DNA from: Sipunculus nudus
Lineage: Eukaryota > Annelida > Sipuncula > Golfingiida > Sipunculidae
Direction of reading: 5' to 3'
DNA: 64,000 bases
Assembly (NCBI GenBank): GCA_026874595.1
Contig: CM049316.1
Span: 24,203,839-24,267,838 of the forward strand
Shown: positions 51,131-62,300 of the stretch, one piece after another
Numbering within the stretch: the stretch's first letter is position 1
Layout: every line of letters begins with the position of its first letter
Made by a program: the position numbers and the translations under genes
The notes under the pieces: model-generated
The model's database searches: none
The model's input: the letters and a program-made list of their open reading frames with translations, nothing else
What the model was told of the DNA's origin: nothing

Positions 51131-51554
51131 CAGATTTAAAAAAAAGAATAATATTCGCATTATTAGTATTATTAATAGTGAAATTTGTCTATTAGAAAGC
51201 GTGTATTGGCACCGTTTGATATACATGATCTTGACGAAGCCTTAGGGGAGGGATGATCAACGAAATACACTGCAAAGCGGTGAACAGAAGGCTGGTCAGG
51301 GAAATATGTTTCCGGCTAAAAGCGGAGGAAGAGCAGGCATTCACGGAGCATTTTCACGAAAAATGGACCTCGGACGTCCGTCGAACTTCACAGTCGTATT
51401 TGTAGGCTAAAGGGGGACGGTGACCGTCCGAGCGGTATCAGCATGGTCAGCCCTGCACGGGCGGTTGTCGCCCAGCGCTACATCGCTGTTACAAGCCAGC
51501 GGACAAACCCCGCTTACGTAAATTAGATACACAGCTAACCCGGGCACCTGCAGT

Positions 51555-51974
51555 GTGACTGACCCCTACGGAACCATGCATTCACTACAATATTATCATA
51601 GGGTATATATTGAAGGTTACACTGTTGTAACGGCATCCTATGAGATTTTGTGTAGGTTTTTGACAGGGGACAGCGCAATGCAAAACTTCAATTCAGGACC
51701 CTGGCAAATATTGCCAAAAGCAACAGGAGAGTCCACCATTACTGTATATAATAATGGCTATTTTTACCATTTTTTGACAGCTTTCTTTTTTTTTTTAATT
51801 AAGGCCGGGTATGGAGAAACGTTGAAGCTGCCAGGAAAATGGTTTAACATCAAATGTTCAGCGCAGTGGTGCTATCTGGAGCTTGAAAAGAAAACAAGTT
51901 ATAACTGGAAAACGTGTAACCCATGCCATGGTTTTCTGGGGGAGGATTATGTAGTAAAATTTTCCAGGAGCTAG
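51555..51974 (+). CDS. Unassigned open frame, 139 codons
   Basis: I do not recognise it. The translation starts MTDPYGTMHSLQYYHRVY, has a run of phenylalanines encoded by a T tract near 51785-51797, and a C-terminal half with four cysteines (KCSAQWCYLELE and WKTCNPCHGF). No intron or promoter signal is evident. It lies about 150 bp right of the satellite element. It may be a chance frame or a fragment of an older transposon protein. Confidence 0.2.
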   Translation: MTDPYGTMHSLQYYHRVYIEGYTVVTASYEILCRFLTGDSAMQNFNSGPWQILPKATGESTITVYNNGYFYHFLTAFFFFLIKAGYGETLKLPGKWFNIKCSAQWCYLELEKKTSYNWKTCNPCHGFLGEDYVVKFSRS

Positions 51975-53844
51975 GTAAATATGGAAAAAAAATGTGCCGG
52001 AAATTTGCTATATATATTCCTAGATGGACATATTGTGAAAAATAACAAATAGGGCTGCAGGATCAGTCAGTCAGGCCATCAGAGGGCTTCGAGCGACGAA
52101 GGTCCGACTTCCGGTGAAGCACACATGAACTGCAGACTGAACATCCATTGAGGCATACTTAAATTTGCATGCTAAAAATTCCGTGCGTTAAACGTTACTA
52201 TCAACAAAGAGGAGGCATTTCGACCAAGCTTTGCCATCAAGGGTTGAACCATGCCAACACCTTGACCTTTTGCCGGACACCGGTCGCACAAGTGTCATAC
52301 TCAAACGTTTCTGGTTACGAAGGGGGGGGGGGGGGGGGGGGGGGGGTTGCAGTGATTATTTATTTATAATTGTATTAAAAGTATGAAGAGTTACAATATT
52401 AGGAAATATATCCGTACAGGTTATGTAAAATTTAGGACTCTAAGCCAATAAAGCTAAAGTGCAATTATTTTAGGTGCATATTTTGGATATATTTTAATGC
52501 AATTGTTTGCATTTATTCGGTCCATATTACTAGGTTCATTCGTGGATACGTGACTTTACATTTGTGAATATTCCTTGATGACGTTCCTAAAGCCGGGTCA
52601 CGCTCTGGATATACACAAAAATCTTATCGATTCTTCATTAGCCCCATTCTAAATGAACTTATATATACTTCCTGGCGGAAGCTACAAAGCTCCCTATTCA
52701 TAGAATACGAGAGTATCGCGTTATCATTCCACTTAAGGGCAGGTTACGAAACACTCGATCCATCGTTGGCCATGAAACGTTTATCGCCGAAGGCGGGTGA
52801 ACGGAGTTGGGAAGGGGGCTGGGGGGTGTTACCTACTTGAGGCTGATAAGCCATTGGAAGCAAAGTAGCATGAAGACAAGATGATTACACTACAAGTAAA
52901 GCATAAACCTTTGTTTTAACGTCCTCGGCGAAAAATCAGTGGTAACAAACATTGCCACCTCTTGAATGTGCAACATACTAAAATGCATTAATGAATTTTA
53001 TAATTTAAATAAATTTATATAATATGACTCTTACATCTCCCGTATATTGGCCAAATATATAAATGTACCGTATATGACCGAATATTAAGCGCCTATGAAT
53101 TGGTAATCGTAGCCATCGTGACTTTTTGTTTCTCTCCGTAAAACTGTCCACTGTTAAGAATTCAAAGTCGCCATTCGCTTTAGTTTTAAATGCCCCTATA
53201 AGCAGTATATTCTTGTGCAAATATATCTCATCGGTGACGTCATCAGAGGTCAGTTTGAATATGGACGACTGGGCACATTTATTCAATGTCTGACAGATGA
53301 TCTTGCTGAAATGATCTTGCCGGAATAACTCAACAAGGCTTACAGGCACATTCACGATTGATTGACTAACCATGCATCTCATGAAGGGCTAGGACAAGTT
53401 GGACCATAAATGATTAAGGTCACACATTCATTACTGTTACTAATGTTACACTCATCAGTCCTTTCAGAAATGTCTCTCAGTTTCCAACCAGTATTCAAAA
53501 CTGCAGCTACCCCAATGACAGACACAAACCAGATATGTCCCACAGATCAAGTTATCATTAAAAATAAAAACAAATACCAAAGTTTGTAAGGCAACCATTT
53601 ATTGTAACTGAAATTTATTATGGTAATGTAACAAGGTCACTCGCCCTGAAAAAAAAAACCCATAAAAACTGTGTATTCTGTGTATTTTCTGTGTAAGTCT
53701 AACAGATATAAAAGTAAAATTGATACGTTCCAGTATCGTTAATCTTACATTTATATTTGTCCGAACGAATAATCATCATACAATATGTATGGATATGAAA
53801 TATAAGCGAAACACAGTGAGAATGACCTGAACCTTTGCAAGTTG

Positions 53845-53961
53845 CAGTAAAACCTCCGCCTGACGACCAATCCCCTTCAGTCAACCACCCCGCTATGACG
53901 ACCACGTGAGGACATGTAACAGATGTCTGACACTGGGATGTTGTGTTATCGGGGTTTTACT
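53845..53961. mobile_element. Short pogo/Tc1-like MITE
   Basis: Begins CAGTAAAACCTCCG and ends CGGGGTTTTACT, inverse complements over most of 12 bp, with internal ACGACCA-type repeats. CAGTAAAACCTC-type ends are common in pogo/Tigger-like elements. Length is about 117 bp with no ORF; a TA target duplication is not evident. Confidence 0.45.
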
Positions 53962-55530
53962 TCATGCAGGCCACATTAAGTGCAAATCGTCAGAATAGTC
54001 TCTCCAAGGTTTGGTACACCTATTTTTCTCTGCGCAGTCTCGGATATATAAATATGTGTTTGATGTTCTCATCTGTGCTAATAAAGGTAATGGACAAACT
54101 GGTCTCAAGGACATTTTTGATAATCATAAAGAAATTGTTTCAATAGTTTCAATTGAAATACAAATTATATCCTCCGCACTGGCTTCATGTTATATCAGGC
54201 GTGCGAACACTTACGGACGATTGGGCTGTAAACTGACTTTGCACTGCTAGTTCCCTGAACTATATATTAGTACCCATCTAATCAGAGTTACCGTTTGATG
54301 GTAAAGATATTCGATAAAAAAAGATATTAGACAAACTTCAAACATTGTGTGAATTTAAGAATTTACACGGATTAACTAAATGAAAATTTGGTAATTATTT
54401 ATGAAAATTTCGATGCCTTCCTATAGATGACACAGCAGCCTACGTGTGGGTACGTGTGTGTGTGTTCGTTTGCAAGTTCTGACGCGGCTTACTATGCGTC
54501 CTTATGTGGCATATCACTCACCTCAACCGACGTACCCCTTGATAAGGCGTACACTGCCGGAAAACGAGGTTATTAAAATATATTTGTGCATTAAAAATAG
54601 TCCTGGTGAAATTTTCATCCAAATTATCCAAAGAACGGTATTTTGACTGATATGGCCTACCTGAAAGTATGCATCATTAGAAAAATCACTTCACATAACC
54701 AATGAACTTTTGTTTGAAGTTTACTTTTAATGGTCTAATTGTAAAATGATGAATTAACTGGTACGTCACATAACAGACACTGTCAATTTCCCCTAAATCT
54801 TAACCATGAAGGAAATCGTGTTAATCTATGCCATACATCCTTTATAGGGATGATGAAGGGAGCTGAATCCAAATCTGCAGTATGCCCTGCTTGCAATTGA
54901 CAACAAGTGCCTAACAATTAGGATTTTCATGGCAACCTTGGTAGATTCGGCAAAATGCTGATGTTGAAATAAGGCCATGGAGGCAATTAATAACAACGGT
55001 AAGCCGCATGAGGATAAACGTGTTTAGGTGTGTGTGTGTGTGTGTGTATCCAGGATTGGGGCTCCAATGATAGGATATGATCATCACTTCGCAGATGAAC
55101 TTTACCTCACAGGCTTGGTGCACGTGCTTTCTCATTCGGCCCGACTTCAAGAAGGGTGAGAGGATTTGTAAGTCCGCAGGGCTCTAAAATCCTTATTCTC
55201 TTTCGTTAATGTGTCATTAACCCATTTATATTGTTTTTTAGTAAGAAGTCAATCTTTTGTACTTCTGTCTCGTTGAAATGAAGAGCTACTGCTGCAGACA
55301 CTTAGTGAAAGTTTCTTTCTTTAAAGATACTGTTAGCTGAGCCTAACTCAATAAACTAATAAAATCAAAATAATGCACACTGCAGGTGTAAGGAATATGT
55401 CTTATTTTGAACAACGAACGATGGAATTGCATACAGAGCGACGATGATACATTTTACGCTCTTTAGGTATCCTCTGAGCCATGCAGCCAGCCATGTGTGG
55501 ATTACATGTGAATTGCGTGTATTTGTTTCA

Positions 55531-55536
55531 TTTATT
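55531..55536 (-). terminator. Polyadenylation signal of gene B
   Basis: AATAAA on the minus strand, about 50 nt after the TAA of gene B at 55585-55587, within AT-rich sequence. Position and sequence fit a canonical animal poly(A) signal. Confidence 0.5.
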
Positions 55537-55584
55537 TAAAAAATCTCTGAATATATATTATTTTTTTTACATTACATTCGCCAG

Positions 55585-55832
55585 TTATCTGCAATGGTTC
55601 AGGTCCCTCGTCCACAAGTGGCAGCAGGGGTAGGTGAGGACGAAACGATAGTAGAGTCTCCCCTGGTAGTAGTAGGGGTACCGGGTGATCTTCTCGCAGC
55701 AGTACAAGTGACAATAGCCCCAACGCACGAACCGAAGCCAGTGGTTGTAGGTATGGGGGCGGCATGAAGCGTGTGCATGGCAAGTGTCGATGTCGATACC
55801 TCGCTTGGTACGTCTGTGGCTCTCCGGACCGT
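55585..55832 (-). CDS. Gene B exon 6 (processing site and cysteine-rich cargo)
   Basis: Preceded by a TTCTTCCCCCAG acceptor; reads YGPESHRRTKR then a 71-residue peptide. Cysteines are at 7, 13, 30, 34, 35, 59, 60 and 70, as in A. Between the cysteine pairs is a tyrosine-rich strand (RYPYYYQGRLYYRF) where A has ITIVSGGRRIYRY. About nine Lys/Arg face four acidic residues, so it is cationic but less so than A. It ends LNHCR and TAA. Confidence 0.9.
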
Positions 55833-56647
55833 CTGGGGGAAGAAACAAAAAATGTACATGAATATTTACCTCATGACGATATAGCGCTGTTTCGGCCCTC
55901 TGACATTAGAGAGCCTACGACCAGCGAAGTAGCTTTACATCTAGAATATTCCATCTAGAACCACACTGTAAGGCTCTATGAGGACGCAAATATTTTCGTC
56001 ATTTTTGACGCCTCGCGGCCTGACGTAAACAGGCACAGTCGTTAGCTTTTTTGTATACTGTTTCACAACACCTACCATGTGTCAGAAACATCCCGTTTGA
56101 AGCATACTGGTAAATCCCTCTGTATGTTTGTTGAATTTCTAACAGCATGAATACAAGCATGACTCGCACTGGTTATTAAACGGTAAAGCCCACTTGTACG
56201 CGATATAGGATTTGATTCGTTACGATAGAGACAGGTTTTCAGTTCGGTTTGTGATTTCACATGTATTCGTTTGCGTTAATTGATCATTCGTAGCCTGTTC
56301 TTTGGCTGTTACCACGATAGCAATGCAGAATGATGGAGGACTGTTGCAGTACATTCCGCCGTATGGCTCGTATCACGACTCAAGTTATGCTTATAAGCCC
56401 AATATAAGTGCTTACTGGATCGCGTATTCACGGCTAATGATGATGTTGTTGCACATGTACTATTCAGAATTTTGTTGGAAGATATAGCGACCGCGGTAAC
56501 ATTGTGGCTACGTTTTACTGGCACGCGGTCATTCGGGAAAATTCGTTGACCTTCAAGCTTCGGCTGATACCCCCCCCCCCCCAAATGGGTTTCCCCCTTT
56601 CAGTGCCGTTAATTTGTCTTCAAGGGTAGGGGGATTTCTTTATATAC

Positions 56648-56690
<43 letters not shown>

Positions 56691-57232
56691 CCATTATATA
56701 CACCATTTAATACACATTTCAAATACTTAGTATATTATTATTAAGATTTAAAAAATATAAGGTATTCGGATGTATACCGAAAAATGGTGTTCGCACTTTC
56801 AGTTGCGTCAATTTATCTTCAAGGGTAGAAGGGAGGGTGACTCGTAGGCGCCGGAGGGTAATCAAAGTTTAATAATATAAATTAAGACCTATTTAGATTT
56901 CTAAATATAAGGTATTATATATTCAGTGTACGTTAATTCTAAACCACGTTTAGATATATAATATTTCATATTAAACTCAAACATGGGACCTAAGTCTATA
57001 ATTCTAATAATCAATATATTTATATGTCCAATATGGAATATTATTCTTTGAAAACCAGGTAGGGATTTATTGATAAAAAAAGGGGGTGGTGGTGGATATA
57101 CCCCATCCCCCGTCTATGCCCGCCGTATATGCCCTCTATGTTAATCATAATACCTAACAGGGACCTAGCAAAAAAAAATTACGGAGGAGGGGTACCCTCT
57201 GGCCAAAGAGACATACATATATTATATTATAT

Positions 57233-57286
<54 letters not shown>

Positions 57287-57413
57287 ATGGAAAAAGGTAT
57301 ACACAGAAAAGTGGTTCACTGCCAGTGGGAGGAGGGTTATCACTCCCACTGGCAGTGAACCACTTTTCTGTGTATACCCTTTCCATCTATAAAACAATGA
57401 ACCAGCATGGCTA

Positions 57414-57463
<50 letters not shown>

Positions 57464-59349
57464 TACGCCCCTGTCCTATCCTAAACATTGGCTGTTTTTC
57501 GTGTCAGGGAAGAAAAATAAATGTTCTTCCTCTGAAAAGATCCACAAATTTCAGCGCTTGGTTTTTTAGGCGTCTCGATTATTATCAGTCACGTTCAAAA
57601 TATTCAGTCATGTAATATTTCATTGGAAATTCGCTAAATGTTCGCAGAGCTGGCGGATCAAATGCTTGAAAAGACATTATTCAGTTTTCCGCAAGTCATG
57701 ATCTCGCATGGTATTACGCATACCGTACTATGATTGCCCTATTGTTCGCGATGGGGTTTCAATTTCTCGATACTGGCAAAGGGGATTTAAACCCATCGTC
57801 AAAAGAGAAATTGATATTAAGCATAAATATTAATATAGTTTGTATGTTAAAAGATTGCTATTATAAATCGTTCGATGTTCCCTTGTGTCCCCGTTCAATT
57901 ATTAAGATTTTATGCACATGGTATTTGATATAATTAATTCATATCATTATAGAAAATATAATTAATTCATATCATTATGGTTTTCTATAAGTAGGTGTTT
58001 AGTTTTATTGGATCGCTGAATGGAACTTTCGCTAATTACTGAAAAGTGGAAATCGCTAATATTTAACCCAGCGAATATGAAGCTAACCAAAGAAGTCGAT
58101 TGAAATGCCTTTGCAGGAAAATATTTTTTCGCTTATCATATATCAAGTATACCCAATAAACCTAGCTTTTAAAGGAAAGGTTCTCAATCTGGGTGGTTAT
58201 GGTCATTATGTGTGCATCTTTACAGTACACAAATTGAATTTTTTTTGTTTTTAAATTCATTTAAAAGGATAGGTCCATGGCCTGTTGGTGGCACTGTGTT
58301 GTATGGATGAAGGTATCCATATTATAAGAATGATATGTTATTATTAAGCCTTCACGATTCAGGATTTCAGGTTTGATATGCACGGGGTTAGCAAAAATCT
58401 AGAAGTCATAACTTGTCGATAAGACATTCTAACGAAATAACACCATTATGCCATTGAGGCACCGGCGTGGTTCGAACCAGGAACCTTCCGCTTCGAAGTC
58501 CAACGCCGTAACCACTAGGCTCCGTCCTACCCCTCAATTTGCTGGGTTGTAGAGGCTTTATGGTTCTTATCCTACATCACGCATCAAGAAAACCGTACAC
58601 ATGGTATTATAATTATGATTCAATGAACAGGAAATCTTATTTTTTATTAATTATACCAGATATATAGTTTGGTGAGAATCCGCAAAAGTACAAATTTCGC
58701 TAATATGTTTCTTAATATATGGGCAACTCACAAGGTGCGGGAGTGGTGTCCTCCTCATCTTCAGGGACACCTTCGTCGTTGTCCGGGTACAACCAGTAGA
58801 TGGACAGGCCCCGACACAGGTCGTTTACACGCTGTCCCAGGAAACCAGTGTCCTTGATTGGTTCTTCTGACGGACGAAGTGTCGCCTGGTCGTCCGGCTC
58901 GGTCGGAGTCTCTTCATCATCTTTAGCCTGTGACAAGTGACAAGTAGCAATAGTTATCCTGATATAATTACCTTCTTTACCTGTGCGTTATTCAACCAAA
59001 ATCTTTACTGCTACGGGTCCAATCACTGCCATACACTAGTATTCTATCCATAGATTGATCCGCGCCTTGGCACTAACCACGGCGTGTCTTCGTTTCGTAT
59101 TCCATGCCCTGAAACACTGACCGATAACTCGCATACAAAACCTTTTTTGTGTTCCAAATTTTTGTTCAGTTATTTAATTTAATCTCTCTTATATTGCTAT
59201 TAATTGGTTTACATTTATAAGCTTCCTAACCGTTCAAGACCGATGTTACGTTAGCAGTATTATTTTTTTTAATAACATAAAATAATATATATATATATAT
59301 ATATATATTGAATTTATATTATTTTGAGATATTTAAGGCAAAGAACATA

Positions 59350-59395
<46 letters not shown>

Positions 59396-62300
59396 AATTT
59401 ATATTATTTTGAGATATTTAAGGAAAAGAACATACTCTGGCTAATGAAATAAATGTAATAGAGACAATTTTATATTGGACTGCTTCATTTTTTATTTTGT
59501 CGCTATGTTAATCATTGGCCACCATGTATTTAAATATGTTTAACTTTGTTGCAAAATGAGCTTCATATAAAATTCTGGTTAAAGGAAGTAATTGCGCAGT
59601 GTGGTCTTCAGGTGATGTATTGAAAGTTTTCCATTAAAAAAACATAATTTGCATTAAATGTCTTCTTAATATTTCATTTGAATACTTGAAATACTCAATT
59701 AAGGCCTATTTGCAAAGACACGGGAACTGTGTTATTGTTATTCTGTAATGGTTGTATATTGTGAATCCTTTATGAAATTGTTGCATCATAGAAATGTAAT
59801 GTTGGACATGCTAGAGGTATATAATTCCTTAAAACATGTTTTCGTGAATATTTGAAACATGTGAAAGCTGAAGCATGCTAAGAAATATGAAACACGTTTT
59901 AAAACAAATGACTCGGGGTCATGATGATCAGCTGATATCTGCAGTGAGAAATTAAACCAATTTTGATTGCTGTCATTTTGGAATTTTTGGAATTTCGTCT
60001 GTGGTAGTTGTGAAGGATTAATTGAATGGAATATCTTCAGAATTTCCATGGTGAGTAGAATTTTGTTGATTTCCGACCCAAAACACAATTATGAGTCTGA
60101 TATTTAAGTGCTAGAGGTATGAATTTCAAGAATAAATCAGATACCAAGTCTGTATTTTGCAATGTTTCCGTAGCAACTGTGAAGAACTCGTTAACCAGAT
60201 TTTCTTCTGAAAAATATGTAGATTGCAACACCAGTCTTGCACAGCTGTCCATGGTCAATAAGCTTACCGAATTTCAGAAAGATCAATACAATCTCTATTG
60301 AGAATTATATCTAAAGTGTATACAACATACATCAATAGCCAAATATCTTAAATTTCACAATTATGTCCGAGAGATTTCTTAAATACGCAGACGCAGAGGA
60401 CCCACGGACTCCAGCCCACTAAGTAAACCTTATCAGAAAATGATTTAACTTGTTATAATATGGTGATCATTATTTTTATATAGGCATTTTATATGCTATA
60501 AATGTTATAAATGTTTTATTTAGTTTATATACCCCGTCAACCCTACTTTGGTATTGCTATTAGTCATGCACATCACAGGGTCATGCAAACCTGATAGTTG
60601 GGGGCCGATCTGTCTTGGTGGAACTATATTATTGACATTTCCCCAAAATACTTGAACGTCTGTCCTCTCACATAACCAAACGTTCATCTAATATGGATGC
60701 GTCTACTAAAATGTATTTAACGGTATGATAACTGTGTTTGATGACATCTTTATGAACATTATGATACGTGAAATTATGGATAAAGAAGTCATATGACATA
60801 CCGGGTGTGTCTTCATGTATCGCTCCAGGGTTGCCGGGTCGACACTGGAGGTTCTGTTCATTGGTGACACGTAGCAGGCTCCCTCACCCTCAGCCGGACG
60901 ACTCACGTACAGGGTGATACCCTTAAAAGAAAGAAATACGTATTTCCACTAAATTTACTTTAAAAAATAAATTAAATTAATTCCTAGTATAAATTTTGAA
61001 AATTTCCTTGATACCGTTCCTGGAAAAAAATCGCATTTCTTTCTATTTTATACAATTAAATGATCATTTTAGTCGTTAACACATGTTCCCAGATGGCATG
61101 CATTTCATCACATTTAACTCGGGTAAATATATTTCCAAAATCGAGTGATATCAACAGTTGTCTTGGCGACAGGCCTCAAAGATTGTAATAACTGTTAATT
61201 TCAAAATTTTAAAAAAAATGTGAAGTTGTAAACACGACGATAACTCCATTTTCATCATCATGGTCACCAAGATCCAAAGTTTAGTGCAATGTTTAGTCCA
61301 GTTTAGTTTAATTCCCTTTTAGATAAAAAAAAAACTAAGGAAGTTGTTTTAAATTTAAATGCGCAACAATTGCGTTCATTCTATAAATGTGTCTCCAACA
61401 TTTCTGAAAAATTGTTTGGCATAATTTTACTCAAATCTTTTATGATAATAGAGAATGTATGGATAGTTTACATCTATCTCATCAGGTACTTCGGATTGTT
61501 CATAACACCATGATTGCAGAGAAGGCAACGATATTTAAAAAAAGTTTTTTATTTTGAGGACCGAAAATACAAAAAGCCAACTAATCGTCAAATATATATT
61601 ATTTATTCCTTACTAACCTGTCTTTGAACACGATGGTCGCCTTTCTTGCTTTCGGTGTCTGATGTTCATTACAAACCTTTTTGCTGTCACTGATGACTTC
61701 TATTAGCCTGTCTAGTTGTTGGTATTACTTTCGTTTTAGTTAAATTTAAAGGTGCCCATTTGAAAACGAATTTATGTGATTTCTGGCTTCCTCTGTGTTT
61801 ATATCAATGATCTAAAGGTAATTCTGGTAATGGAAAGTTCTTATTATGCCTGCGATAAGGATGTATGAACTACAAATTTATACATCCTTAACGGATAAGC
61901 CAACAACGTGTTTTTAAACCCAGCAATGTTGACGAACGGGAAAATCATATAACCTAAGATGGTAGGTTGCATATATGCCCAGGTTGAAAGGTCACTTTTC
62001 GTAAACGCCATTGGCAAAGCTCTTGCTTATCTGTATTGCCACCAGATGCCCTTGTTGATTTTGTTTTGATTATTTTGGCTGTGTGCGGTGATATCAACGT
62101 TTTTTGGATTATTTTAATGAAAGCTCCAAGGGATTACCTTAGGTTTATAAAGGCTAGATGGGTGATTTGGCCCCTTTTTTGTAAACCGTCTTGCTTCAAG
62201 TTTTGACCTGTGTATTGTTTAATATTAATCACTTACCTTTTTGAAGTCGTTGAAGACTGTATTCTTGTCGCCTTTTTTGTCCTCGGTGTTGATCTCAGTG

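Larger units (their letters stand above)
44880..51397. mobile_element. 6.5-kb terminal-inverted-repeat element built of inverted satellite arrays
   Basis: Seen: the element begins ACGACTGTGAAG at 44880 and ends with its exact complement CTTCACAGTCGT at 51397, directly flanked by an exact 9-bp duplication ATTTGTAGG (44871-44879 and 51398-51406). About 260 bp of non-repetitive terminal inverted repeat on each side leads into tandem 170-bp monomers: about 25 in plus orientation (45150-49377) and about 10 in minus orientation (49378-51130), meeting head to head. No transposase or credible ORF is present. Known: 9-bp target duplications with long terminal inverted repeats are typical of Mutator-like elements; Merlin elements make 8-9 bp duplications. 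Inferred: a non-autonomous foldback-type element that carries a satellite array. Confidence 0.9.
51407..55530. other. Intergenic stretch between the satellite element and gene B
   Basis: Contains an unassigned 139-codon open frame (51555-51974), a 25-base G run (52322-52346), the block at 52535-52665 shared with 35960-36090, a pogo-like MITE (53845-53961) and a (GT)n tract near 55028-55047. Minus-strand open frame 53005-53382 (125 codons) has no recognisable domain and no clear splice sites. Confidence 0.5.
55833..58731. other. Gene B intron 5
   Basis: Contains a diverged relative of the G-run MITE (about 56800-57120), (TA)n tracts at 56641-56690, 57226-57284 and 57418-57460, the 106-nt hairpin 57285-57390, and a tRNA-like SINE head at 58440-58550. 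No counterpart of the candidate cassette exon of gene A was found. Confidence 0.6.

Noticed and set aside
53005-53382. 125-codon minus-strand frame
   Set aside because: Amino acid composition is plausible but no domain, splice site or paralogue was seen; left as unassigned.
57129-57615. Open frames with long Tyr-Ile repeats
   Set aside because: They are translations of (TA)n microsatellites and the hairpin arms.
59786-60258. Two overlapping minus-strand frames in gene B intron 4 considered as extra exons
   Set aside because: Gene A has no counterpart in its 591-bp intron 4, and exons 4 and 5 join in the same phase without them.
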